Shown one piece after another: positions 53,854 to 62,043 of a stretch of 64,000 bases of DNA. The notes beneath the pieces are model-generated. The model was not told where the DNA came from, did not search any database, and saw nothing but the letters and a program-made list of their open reading frames with translations. A program made the position numbers and the translations under genes. Source of the stretch: Mycolicibacterium arabiense (GTDB lineage Bacteria > Actinomycetota > Actinomycetes > Mycobacteriales > Mycobacteriaceae); NCBI RefSeq assembly GCF_010731815.2, contig NZ_AP022593.1, positions 3,348,001 to 3,412,000 of the forward strand, written 5' to 3'. The stretch's first letter is position 1. The number at the start of each line of letters is the position of its first letter.

Positions 53854-55389
53854 ATGCAGATCGGGATTCCGCGCGAGTCTCACGCGGGTGAGACGCGTGT
53901 CGCCGCCACGCCCCAGACCGTTGGGCAACTCCTCAAACTGGGCTACTCCGTCGTCGTCGAGTCCGGCGCCGGAGACGCCTCCAGCTTCTCCGATGCCGCC
54001 TACGTCGAGGCCGGCGCCAGTGTCGGGTCGCCCGAAGAGGCACTGTCCGCCGAGGTGGTACTCAAGGTCAACGCCCCCAACGACGCCGAGATCGCCGCGC
54101 TGAGGGACCACGCCACGCTGGTCAGCCTCATCTCGCCGGCACTCAAGCCCGAACTGGTCGAGAAGCTGTCCGCACGGCCCATCACGGTGCTGGCCATGGA
54201 CGCCGTTCCGCGCATCTCGCGGGCGCAGTCACTCGACGTGCTGTCGTCGATGGCGAACATCGCCGGCTACCGCGCCGTCGTCGAGGCCGCGCACGCCTTC
54301 GGCCGGTTCTTCACCGGTCAGGTGACCGCGGCGGGCAAGGTCCCACCGGCCAAGGTGCTGGTGGTCGGGGCGGGCGTGGCCGGGCTCGCCGCGATCGGCG
54401 CGGCGGGCAGCATGGGCGCGATCGTGCGGGCCACCGACCCGCGGCCCGAGGTCGCCGACCAGGTCAAGTCACTCGGTGGTGAGTACCTGTACGTCGACAA
54501 GGAGGCCGCCGAGGTCTCGGCCACCGGCTACGCCAAGGAGATGGGCGAGGACTACAAGGCCCGCGAGGCCGCGCTCTACGCCGAGCAGGCGGGTGACGTC
54601 GACATCATCATCACCACCGCGCTGATCCCCGGCAGGCCCGCACCCCGCATCATCACCGCCGCCATGGTGGCCTCTATGAAGCCGGGCAGCGTGATCGTCG
54701 ACATGGCCGCGGCCAACGGCGGCAACGTCGAGGGCACGGTCAAGGACCAGGCGATCGTCACCGACAACGGCGTGACGATCATCGGGTACACCGATCTCGC
54801 CGGGCGGCTGCCGGCAACCGCCTCGCAGCTCTACGGCACCAATCTGGTGAACCTGCTCAAACTGCTCACTCCGGAGAAGGACGGCAAGCTCACGCTGGAC
54901 TTCGACGACGTCGTGCAGCGTTCGGTGACCGTCGTCCGCGACGGCGAGACCACCTGGCCACCGCCACCGGTCCAGGTCTCCGCGGCGCCTGCGGCTGCCG
55001 CCGCGGCCGCCCCGGTCGAGGCCCCCAAGGCCAAGGAGCCGATGACGGCCGGTCGCCGGTTGGGCATCACGTTCGCCGCGGCCGCGGTGCTGTTCGCGCT
55101 GATCGCGCTCTCCCCCGCCGCGCTGCAGGTGCACCTGACCGTCTTCGCCCTGGCGATCGTCATCGGGTACTACGTGATCGGCAAGGTGCACCACGCGCTG
55201 CACACGCCGCTGATGTCGGTGACGAATGCGATCTCCGGAATCATCGTCGTCGGCGCCCTGCTGCAGATCGGGCACGAAAACACCCCGATCACGGTGCTCG
55301 CGACCGTGGCGATCCTGCTGGCCAGCATCAACGTGTTCGGCGGCTTCGCGGTGACGCGTCGCATGCTCGGAATGTTCTCCCGCAGCTAG
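53854..55389 (+). CDS. pntA: NAD(P) transhydrogenase subunit alpha, fused PntA
   Basis: 511-residue alpha subunit of the proton-translocating transhydrogenase (NADH + NADP+ to NAD+ + NADPH driven by proton entry). The NAD-binding dI domain comprises [40 protein letters not shown] and [15 protein letters not shown]; a Pro/Ala linker (about residues 368-395) leads to the transmembrane part (about 405-511, four helices). M. tuberculosis encodes these as separate pntAa and pntAb, but here they are one chain like E. coli PntA. The ATG at 53854 gives the normal start. It is followed by pntB after 32 bases. Confidence 0.93.
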   Translation: MQIGIPRESHAGETRVAATPQTVGQLLKLGYSVVVESGAGDASSFSDAAYVEAGASVGSPEEALSAEVVLKVNAPNDAEIAALRDHATLVSLISPALKPELVEKLSARPITVLAMDAVPRISRAQSLDVLSSMANIAGYRAVVEAAHAFGRFFTGQVTAAGKVPPAKVLVVGAGVAGLAAIGAAGSMGAIVRATDPRPEVADQVKSLGGEYLYVDKEAAEVSATGYAKEMGEDYKAREAALYAEQAGDVDIIITTALIPGRPAPRIITAAMVASMKPGSVIVDMAAANGGNVEGTVKDQAIVTDNGVTIIGYTDLAGRLPATASQLYGTNLVNLLKLLTPEKDGKLTLDFDDVVQRSVTVVRDGETTWPPPPVQVSAAPAAAAAAAPVEAPKAKEPMTAGRRLGITFAAAAVLFALIALSPAALQVHLTVFALAIVIGYYVIGKVHHALHTPLMSVTNAISGIIVVGALLQIGHENTPITVLATVAILLASINVFGGFAVTRRMLGMFSRS

Positions 55390-55421
55390 CCCTGCGCCCC
55401 TCCTCGACTCATCTGATCCGA

Positions 55422-56858
55422 ATGGAAATGGATTCCATGCTCACGGTAGAGACTGCCGCCACCTCGGCCTACGTCGTCGCGGCCCTGCTGTTCATCCTCG
55501 CGCTGGCCGGGCTGTCCAAGCACGAGACGTCGAAGGCCGGCAACACCTTCGGCATGGCCGGCATGGCCGTGGCGCTGGTCGCGACCGTGGCGCTCGCGCT
55601 GAACCGCCACATCGAGCCGCTGGGGCTCGGGCTGCTGGTCGGGGCCATGGCGATCGGCGCCGCGATCGGCCTGTGGCGCGCCCGGGTCGTCGAGATGACC
55701 GGCATGCCCGAATTGATCGCGCTGCTGCACTCGTTCGTGGGTCTGGCCGCGGTGCTGGTGGGCTGGAACGGCTACCTGCACGTCGAAGCCGACCCCGGTG
55801 GCGCCGAGGCGGCGGTCCTCGCGAGTGAGGGCCTGTTGGGCATCCACTCGGCCGAGGTGTTCGTCGGCGTCTTCATCGGCGCGGTCACGTTCACCGGCTC
55901 GATCGTCGCCAACCTCAAGCTCTCGGCTCGGATCAAGTCCACGCCGTTGATGCTGCCTGGCAAGAACTTCCTCAACGTGGGCGCGCTGGTCGTCTTCGCC
56001 GCGCTCACGGTCTGGTTCGTCATCGACCCCAACCTGTGGCTGCTCGTCGCCGTCACCGTGCTGGCACTGCTGCTCGGCTGGCACCTGGTGGCCTCCATCG
56101 GCGGCGGCGACATGCCCGTCGTGGTGTCGATGCTCAACAGCTACTCCGGCTGGGCCGCGGCCGCGTCGGGCTTCCTGCTGTCCAACGACCTGCTGATCAT
56201 CACCGGCGCGCTCGTCGGCTCCTCCGGTGCCTACCTGTCCTACATCATGTGCAAGGCCATGAACCGGTCGTTCATCTCCGTCATTGCAGGTGGCTTCGGA
56301 ATCGAAGCCGGACCCGCCGACGACAAGGACTACGGCGAGCACCGCGAGATCACCGCCGAGGGCGCCGCCGAACTGCTCGGCTCTGCCAGTTCCGTCATCA
56401 TCACGCCGGGCTACGGCATGGCCGTCGCGCAGGCGCAGTACGGCGTCGCCGACCTCACCCGCAAGCTGCGCGAGCGCGGCGTCGACGTGCGCTTCGGCAT
56501 CCACCCCGTCGCGGGCCGCCTGCCCGGCCACATGAACGTGCTGCTCGCCGAGGCCAAGGTGCCCTACGACGTCGTCCTGGAGATGGACGAGATCAACGAC
56601 GACTTCGACGGCACCTCGGTGGTGCTGGTCATCGGCGCCAACGACACCGTCAACCCCGCGGCGTCGGAGGATCCCAGCAGCCCGATCGCGGGCATGCCGG
56701 TGCTGACGGTGTGGAACGCCGACAACGTCATCGTGTTCAAGCGCTCGATGGCCTCGGGCTACGCAGGCGTGCAGAACCCGCTGTTCTTCCGGGACAACAC
56801 GCAGATGCTCTTCGGCGACGCCAAGGACCGCGTGGACGCGATCAACGCCGCGCTGTAG
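55422..56858 (+). CDS. pntB: NAD(P) transhydrogenase subunit beta PntB
   Basis: 478-residue beta subunit. The N-terminal half is membrane embedded with eight to nine helices; the C-terminal NADP-binding dIII domain contains [43 protein letters not shown] and [14 protein letters not shown]. It forms the transhydrogenase with PntA. An ATGGAA-N5-TTCCAT hairpin (55422-55438) covers the first ATG; ATGs at 55428 and 55437 are in frame, so the exact start is uncertain. Rv0157 is about 475 residues. Confidence 0.94.
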   Translation: MEMDSMLTVETAATSAYVVAALLFILALAGLSKHETSKAGNTFGMAGMAVALVATVALALNRHIEPLGLGLLVGAMAIGAAIGLWRARVVEMTGMPELIALLHSFVGLAAVLVGWNGYLHVEADPGGAEAAVLASEGLLGIHSAEVFVGVFIGAVTFTGSIVANLKLSARIKSTPLMLPGKNFLNVGALVVFAALTVWFVIDPNLWLLVAVTVLALLLGWHLVASIGGGDMPVVVSMLNSYSGWAAAASGFLLSNDLLIITGALVGSSGAYLSYIMCKAMNRSFISVIAGGFGIEAGPADDKDYGEHREITAEGAAELLGSASSVIITPGYGMAVAQAQYGVADLTRKLRERGVDVRFGIHPVAGRLPGHMNVLLAEAKVPYDVVLEMDEINDDFDGTSVVLVIGANDTVNPAASEDPSSPIAGMPVLTVWNADNVIVFKRSMASGYAGVQNPLFFRDNTQMLFGDAKDRVDAINAAL

Positions 56859-56862
56859 TCCC

Positions 56863-57702
56863 ATGGCCCGCGTCCCCGCGTGGTCGGTACCGCTGTTCTT
56901 CGTCGTGGGCGCGGTGTCGCAGTACGCAGGCGCGGCGGTGGGCGTGTTCCTGTTCGAGACCACCGACCCCGCGGCAGTGGCGTGGCTGCGGGCGGCTGCG
57001 GCCGCGGTGGCCCTGCTCGTCTGGCGACGGCCGTGGCGTACCCGCTGGACGCGGCGCACGGTCATCGCCGCGGGCGGATTCGGCATCGTGACGGTGGCCA
57101 TGAACGTGGCCTTCTTCGAGGCGATCGCCCGCATCCCGCTCGGCACTGCCGTGGCCATCGAGTTCCTCGGCCCGGTCGCGGTCGCCGCACTCGGATCGCG
57201 CCGTGCCCGTGATCTGGTCGCCGTGGTGCTCGCCGCCGGCGGCGTGGCGGCGTGTGCGGGCGTGCAGGCGGGTGCCGACGCGCTCGGTGTCGGCTTCGCG
57301 CTGCTGGCCGCCGCGCTGTGGGCCGGCTACATCCTGCTCGGCAAGCGGGTCGCCGACGCGGGGGCGGGCCTCGACTCGCTGGCCGTGGGGATGACCATCG
57401 CGGCAGTGCTGCTCGCGGCGCCACTGCTGGTGGGTCAGCTGGTCCACGACGCGTCGGTGTTCGCCGATCCCCGCACCTGGCTGCTGGGGGCCGCGGTGGG
57501 CGTCCTTTCGACCGCGGTGCCGTACGGACTCGACCAGGTGGTGCTGACGCGGATCGGCCGGGCGCGGTTCGCGCTGCTGCTGGCACTGCTGCCCGCGACG
57601 GCCGCCATCGTCGGTGCCATCGCGCTGGCGCAGCGGCCGACCGTCGCCGAGGCGGTGGGCATCGCACTGGTGATGGCGGCTCTGGTGGTGGCGTCTCCGT
57701 AG
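56863..57702 (+). CDS. EamA/RhtA family transporter
   Basis: 279-residue drug/metabolite transporter with ten predicted helices in two EamA repeats. It resembles RhtA threonine/homoserine exporters. The Gly/Ala-rich, Leu-rich composition and AIEFLGPVAVAALGSRR and STAVPYGLDQVVLTRI are typical. It starts four bases after pntB, so it is probably in the same operon. Exported substrate unknown. Confidence 0.87.
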   Translation: MARVPAWSVPLFFVVGAVSQYAGAAVGVFLFETTDPAAVAWLRAAAAAVALLVWRRPWRTRWTRRTVIAAGGFGIVTVAMNVAFFEAIARIPLGTAVAIEFLGPVAVAALGSRRARDLVAVVLAAGGVAACAGVQAGADALGVGFALLAAALWAGYILLGKRVADAGAGLDSLAVGMTIAAVLLAAPLLVGQLVHDASVFADPRTWLLGAAVGVLSTAVPYGLDQVVLTRIGRARFALLLALLPATAAIVGAIALAQRPTVAEAVGIALVMAALVVASP

Positions 57703-57711
57703 GATGTGTCG

Positions 57712-58281
57712 ATGGCACGTCCGCCGGAGTTCGATCGCTCGCAGGCGTTGGTCAGCGCCTTACACCTGTTCTGGGAGAAGGGCTATGACCGGACCACCGT
57801 CCGCGATCTGACCGAGGCGATGGGGATCTCGGCTCCCAGCCTCTACAACGCGTTCGGCGGCAAGCAGGAACTCTTCGACGAGGCCGTCGCCTCGTACACC
57901 GGGTCGCCCACGCGGGTAGTCCCGCCGGCACTCCGGGAACGCACGGCCCGGGCCGTCTTCGCCAAGATGCTCGAGATCGCGATCCGCGAGTACGCCAGTT
58001 CCACCCAACCGCGGGGGTGCTTCGTGATCTCCGATCCCGTGCTCGGCGACGAACGCCAGCTGGGGCGCGACGCGATCCGGCTACGACTCCAGCAGGCCTA
58101 CGACGACGGGGATCTGCCCGAGGACTCCAGCGTGGATGCGCTGACCGACTTCGTCGACGTCGTCCTGCGTGGGTTGTCCTCGCTGGCTCGCGACGGTGCG
58201 GACCCCGACGCCATGCGGGCCGCGGCGGACGTGGCGCTCGGCGCATGGCCGCGGTCGCGACGGCGGACCGCGCGCAGCTGA
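57712..58281 (+). CDS. TetR/AcrR family regulator
   Basis: 189-residue TetR protein. HTH: TTVRDLTEAMGISAPSLYNAFGGKQELFDEAV. The C-terminal domain resembles the group with FAKMLEIAIREYASSTQPRGCFVISDP and the conserved GC. The start MARPPEFDRSQAL at 57712 is preferred to GTG 57706. The SDR at 58420 on the same strand is the likely target, after a spacer with a probable promoter. Confidence 0.87.
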   Translation: MARPPEFDRSQALVSALHLFWEKGYDRTTVRDLTEAMGISAPSLYNAFGGKQELFDEAVASYTGSPTRVVPPALRERTARAVFAKMLEIAIREYASSTQPRGCFVISDPVLGDERQLGRDAIRLRLQQAYDDGDLPEDSSVDALTDFVDVVLRGLSSLARDGADPDAMRAAADVALGAWPRSRRRTARS

Positions 58282-58419
58282 CTCTGGCTCGGCCGCTGCC
58301 GGGACGATATCTGGCCGGCGACAACTTCTTTCGCCTCGCACTATCCGGCACGGTGTGGTTTTATCTACCTTGCTACAAAATGCCGATGGCTCGAGTCCGG
58401 GCCGACCAGGAGGACGCTC

Positions 58420-59169
58420 GTGACCACGCCGCTCGAGGCAAAGGTCGCACTGGTCACCGGTGGATCCCGAGGAATCGGCGCGGCCATCGCCGCCCGGCTC
58501 GCCGCCGACGGCGCCACCGTCGCCTTCAGCTATGCCCGCGCGGCAGACGTCGCCGCTGACCTCGGGAAGACGTTGCAGGCGAGGGGATTACGGGCCCAGG
58601 CATTCCAGGCCGATCAAGCGGATCCAGCGTCCTGCACCCGGCTGGTGAACGAAGTCGTCACGACATTCGGCCCGCTCGACATCCTGGTGAACAGCGCCGG
58701 TGTCTACCAGACCGGGGCCATCGACGACCCGGAACGTGACGACGCCGTCTTCGCAGAACAGCTACAGACCAACGTCGTCGGCGTCGTCGCCACCACTCGC
58801 GCCGCGGTCCTGAACTTCAACGACGGCGGCCGCATCGTCTCCATCGGAACGACCGGCGCAGCGCAGGCGCCGTTCCCCGGGCTCGGCGACTACGTGGCCA
58901 CGAAGGCGGCACTGGCCGCATACACCCGAGCGTGGTCGCGTGACCTCGGCCCCCGACGCATCACCGTGAACATCGTGGCGCCCGGCGCAGTGAACACCGA
59001 CATGAATCCCGCCGACGGCCCGAACGGGGATTTCCAGAAGTCGCTGAACTCGCTCAACCGCTTCGCCGACCCCAGCGAGGTCGCAGCCCTCGTCGCATTC
59101 CTCACCGGGCCGGAGGCCGGGTTCATCACCGGCACGACGGTCAACATCGACGGCGGCCTGAGCGCATGA
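58420..59169 (+). CDS. SDR family oxidoreductase
   Basis: 249-residue short-chain dehydrogenase. TGGSRGIGAAIAARLA, NSAGVYQTG, catalytic Ser in SIGTTGAAQ and YVATKAALAAYTR, and the C-terminal TGTTVNIDGG. The GTG at 58420 has AGGAGG six bases upstream. In the region between TetR and this gene, CTAC occurs twice 8 bases apart (in TATCTACCTTGCTACAAA), a possible operator or -10. It is likely repressed by the upstream TetR; TetR-SDR pairs are common detoxification units. Confidence 0.88.
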   Translation: MTTPLEAKVALVTGGSRGIGAAIAARLAADGATVAFSYARAADVAADLGKTLQARGLRAQAFQADQADPASCTRLVNEVVTTFGPLDILVNSAGVYQTGAIDDPERDDAVFAEQLQTNVVGVVATTRAAVLNFNDGGRIVSIGTTGAAQAPFPGLGDYVATKAALAAYTRAWSRDLGPRRITVNIVAPGAVNTDMNPADGPNGDFQKSLNSLNRFADPSEVAALVAFLTGPEAGFITGTTVNIDGGLSA

Positions 59170-59279
59170 GCGGCGTGGTGGCCGTCTAACCAGCAGGGGC
59201 GTGGCGGCTATACAGTTCGGAGGAGACGCCCGGCCGATGGTTCTTCGCGCGGGCGCTCATCACCGTAGGAGATGCAACC

Positions 59280-60419
59280 ATGCCGGTCGACCGCCTGCTC
59301 CCCTCCGACGAGGCCGCCGAGCTGATCGCGCTGACCCGCGACGTCGCCGACAAGGTGCTGGAGCCGATCGTCGACGAGCACGAACGCACCGAGACCTACC
59401 CCGACGGGGTGTTCGCGCAACTCGGCGCCGCGGGTCTGCTGAGCCTCCCGCAGCCCGAGGAGTGGGGCGGTGGGGGCCAGCCGTTCGAGGTGTACCTGCA
59501 GGTGCTCGAGGAGCTGGCCGCGCGGTGGGCAGCGGTCGCCGTCGCCGTCAGCGTGCACAGCCTGTCGTCGCACCCGCTGCTGACCTTCGGCACCGACGAA
59601 CAGAAGCAGCGTTGGCTGCCAGGGATGCTGTCCGGCGACCAGATCGGCGCGTACAGCCTCTCCGAGCCGCAGGCCGGGTCCGACGCAGCGGCGTTGCGGT
59701 GCAGCGCGAGTGGCGACGACGACGGTTACGTGCTGAACGGGTCGAAGTCGTGGATCACCCACGGTGGCGTTGCGGACTTCTACACGCTGTTCGCGCGGAC
59801 GGGTGAGGGCAGCAAGGGAATTTCGTGCTTCCTCGTGCCCGGTGACTTGGAGGGGCTGACGTTCGGCAAGCCCGAGGAGAAGATGGGCCTGGCCGCCGTG
59901 CCAACGACGTCGGCGTTCTACGACAACGCGCGCATCGACGCCGACCGCCGCATCGGCGCGGAGGGCCAGGGCCTACAGATAGCATTCAGCGCGCTGGACT
60001 CCGGACGGCTGGGCATCGCCGCCGTCGCGGTCGGCATCGCCCAGGCCGCGCTCGACGAGGCCACGCGCTACGCCAACGAGCGAACGACGTTCGGCCGCAA
60101 GATCATCGACCACCAGGGCCTCGGCTTCTTGCTCGCCGACATGTCGGCCGCGACGGTCAGTGCCCGCGCCACCTACCTCGACGCCGCCCGCCGGCGCGAC
60201 CTCGGCTTGCCCTACGGCGCACAGGCCAGCGTCGCCAAGCTCATCGCCACCGACGCCGCGATGAAGGTCACCACCGATGCGGTGCAGGTATTCGGCGGCG
60301 CCGGCTACACCCGCGACTACCGCGTCGAACGCTTCATGCGCGAGGCCAAGATCACGCAGATCTTCGAGGGCACCAACCAGATTCAGCGCCTGGTGATCGC
60401 GCGCGGCCTGACGAACTGA
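59280..60419 (+). CDS. Acyl-CoA dehydrogenase
   Basis: 379-residue FAD enzyme for the first step of beta-oxidation of short or branched acyl-CoAs. FAD and substrate motifs include YSLSEPQAGSDAAAL, KSWITHGGVADFY and the C-terminal QVFGGAGYTRDYRVERFMREAKITQIFEGTNQ. The Glu of ITQIFEGTNQ is the catalytic base. ATG 59280 has AGGAGA seven bases upstream. It sits downstream of the SDR; the M. tuberculosis fadE2 locus is arranged differently, so no fadE number is given. Confidence 0.92.
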   Translation: MPVDRLLPSDEAAELIALTRDVADKVLEPIVDEHERTETYPDGVFAQLGAAGLLSLPQPEEWGGGGQPFEVYLQVLEELAARWAAVAVAVSVHSLSSHPLLTFGTDEQKQRWLPGMLSGDQIGAYSLSEPQAGSDAAALRCSASGDDDGYVLNGSKSWITHGGVADFYTLFARTGEGSKGISCFLVPGDLEGLTFGKPEEKMGLAAVPTTSAFYDNARIDADRRIGAEGQGLQIAFSALDSGRLGIAAVAVGIAQAALDEATRYANERTTFGRKIIDHQGLGFLLADMSAATVSARATYLDAARRRDLGLPYGAQASVAKLIATDAAMKVTTDAVQVFGGAGYTRDYRVERFMREAKITQIFEGTNQIQRLVIARGLTN

Positions 60420-60463
60420 GGGCCACTTTCGCCGGGTGGTTGCGGGCCGACGGCATGGCGGCG

Positions 60464-61891
60464 CTAGGCCGCCGCGGTACCGGGCGGTTCGGGTCCCCCC
60501 GGTTCGCGGGTGTCCCGGCCGGGCACTGATGGTTCGTCGTCCGGTCGGAAGAGCAGTTCGGGTCGGTGGTGGTAGTTGATGCGGGTTTGGCCGTGGTCGA
60601 GTCCGGGTGGTGGTTGCCATTCCACGTCGCCGCGGTCGGTGATGGTGGTGGTGTAGCCGCCCTCGTCTACGAGGCGGTTGTCCGCTCCGCAGGCCAGCGC
60701 CATCTCGTCGACGTTGGTGTTGCCGCCGCGAGCCCAGTCGGTGACGGCGTGGTGGACCTGGCAGCCGTAGGCGCCCACGGTGCAGCCGGGTTTGGTGCAG
60801 CCCCCGTCGCGGGCGATCAGCATGATCCGCTGCGCCGGGGAGGCCACCCGCCGGGCTCGGAACAGGTCCAGCGCCGACCCGGTCGCTCGATCGAACACCG
60901 CCAGATAGTGGTGGGCGTGCGCAGCCATCCGGATGACGTCGCTGATCGGCACGACGGTGCCGCCGCCGGTGACGCCGACCCCGGCGCGCGACTCCAGATC
61001 CTGCAGGGTGGTGCGGATGATGACCGACACCGGCAATCCATTGAGCTGACCCAGATCCCCACCCATCAGAGCGATCCGACCGATGACGAGCAGGGCGTCG
61101 TGTTGGCGTTGGGCCAGGGTGCGGTGGTCGGCGTCGATCTGCGCTTGGGTCGGGGTACCACTGGTGCAGGGTTCGGGGTCGTCGGGATTGCACATCCCGG
61201 GTGCGGCGTACTTGGCGAACAACACCTCCCACACCGCCCACGCCTCCGGGGTCAACACCGCCGTCAGCGGCGTCATCGAGTCGCGGCCCTGGGTGCCCTT
61301 GGACACCCCGCGCTTGCGGGCGCGTTCGGTGTCGTCGGGTTCGGGGCCGTCCTGATCGAGCAGGAACAGACGCCGCTCGGCGGTGGCCTTGAGTTCCTTG
61401 GGCCCGACCCCGACCGCCACACCGACCAGATCGACTTCGAACTGTGCGCGGGTCAGCGCGTCGATGAACCCCGGCAGCCGAGACACCGCGTCGCGCAACA
61501 CGTTCACGTGCTCGGCGTTGATGGCTCCGGCAGCCTGGGCGGCCGCCGTCGCCGGCAGTAGCGGCTCCAGGGGCTCACCGGTCAGGGCTCGGCGCGGGCC
61601 CAGCTCGGCGGCCTCGGCCAGCCGGCGGCCGGCCTCCCCAGGGGACACCCGCCACCGGATGCGCAGCACCTCGTTCCACGACTTGGCGCCCATCGCCTTG
61701 GCGGTGGTCTCAGCCTGCAACCAGGCCAGCAGCCGCTGCCGCTGGCTGGGCAGCTGAGACGTCAACGTCTCCAACTCGTCGAGCACCGACACCAACTCGG
61801 TGTGGGTCAAGGTGTTGATCGGCAGCGCGGCCAACGCGTCGTAGGCGACGCGCAACTGCGCGACCGCCGCCCGAATCGCCTCCGCCTGCAT
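60464..61891 (-). CDS. DUF222 / HNH endonuclease, 13E12 repeat family
   Basis: 475-residue protein of the REP13E12-type family: DUF222 helical domain (QRLLAWLQAETTAKAMGA, NVLRDAVSRLPGF) and a C-terminal HNH nuclease domain (DGGCTKPGC, CQVHHAVTDWARGGNTNVDEMALACGADN). The start at 61891 (MQAEAIRAAVA) lies at the predicted transcription start of a DNA-damage promoter, and ATG 61906 would be inside the LexA-like box. Upstream open frame to 62575 is not credible. Such genes in M. tuberculosis are LexA-regulated and belong to prophage-like repeats; here no attachment sites or phage genes are near. Confidence 0.86.
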   Translation of the reverse strand: MQAEAIRAAVAQLRVAYDALAALPINTLTHTELVSVLDELETLTSQLPSQRQRLLAWLQAETTAKAMGAKSWNEVLRIRWRVSPGEAGRRLAEAAELGPRRALTGEPLEPLLPATAAAQAAGAINAEHVNVLRDAVSRLPGFIDALTRAQFEVDLVGVAVGVGPKELKATAERRLFLLDQDGPEPDDTERARKRGVSKGTQGRDSMTPLTAVLTPEAWAVWEVLFAKYAAPGMCNPDDPEPCTSGTPTQAQIDADHRTLAQRQHDALLVIGRIALMGGDLGQLNGLPVSVIIRTTLQDLESRAGVGVTGGGTVVPISDVIRMAAHAHHYLAVFDRATGSALDLFRARRVASPAQRIMLIARDGGCTKPGCTVGAYGCQVHHAVTDWARGGNTNVDEMALACGADNRLVDEGGYTTTITDRGDVEWQPPPGLDHGQTRINYHHRPELLFRPDDEPSVPGRDTREPGGPEPPGTAAA

Positions 61892-61920
61892 GCTTCGAAC
61901 ATACATTCGGCCACCGACAA
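61889..61920 (-). promoter_or_regulatory. DNA-damage promoter of the HNH gene: RecA-NDp motif plus LexA-like box
   Basis: On the minus strand TTGTCGGTG (61912-61920), 8 bases, TATGTT (61898-61903) fit tTGTCRgtg-N8-TAnnnT exactly, and the ATG follows six bases later (leaderless). Overlapping it, CCGAAT-N4-GTTCGA (61895-61910) differs from the LexA consensus TCGAAC-N4-GTTCGA at two positions. The promoter is probably activated by PafBC and repressed by LexA. Confidence 0.75.
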
Positions 61921-61977
61921 GAATCGTCATCCCTGGTCGCGAATACGAAGTGACGCAGAACGTTTGGCGATCACGCC

Positions 61978-62042
61978 CCGCCGAGTGTCGGGTCGCGCCA
62001 CGCTCCGACGCGAAAACCGTGGCGGTAACCGACATTCGGCGG
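61978..62042. repeat. Dispersed palindromic repeat, copy 2
   Basis: The 22-base core arms (61981-62002 and 62018-62039) match at 18 of 22 positions, extended by three more pairs to 25, with a 15-base loop containing GCGAAAAC. It follows the stop of the MmpL gene (minus strand) at once. The right arm is nearly identical to copy 1 at 6509-6565. Probably a 3'-end structure or a mobile palindromic element. Confidence 0.75.
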
Positions 62043-62043
62043 A

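Noticed and set aside
55422..55438. ATGGAA-N5-TTCCAT as a regulatory RNA hairpin for pntB.
   Set aside because: Six base pairs at a start codon are too few to claim regulation without conservation, and the true start may be further downstream.
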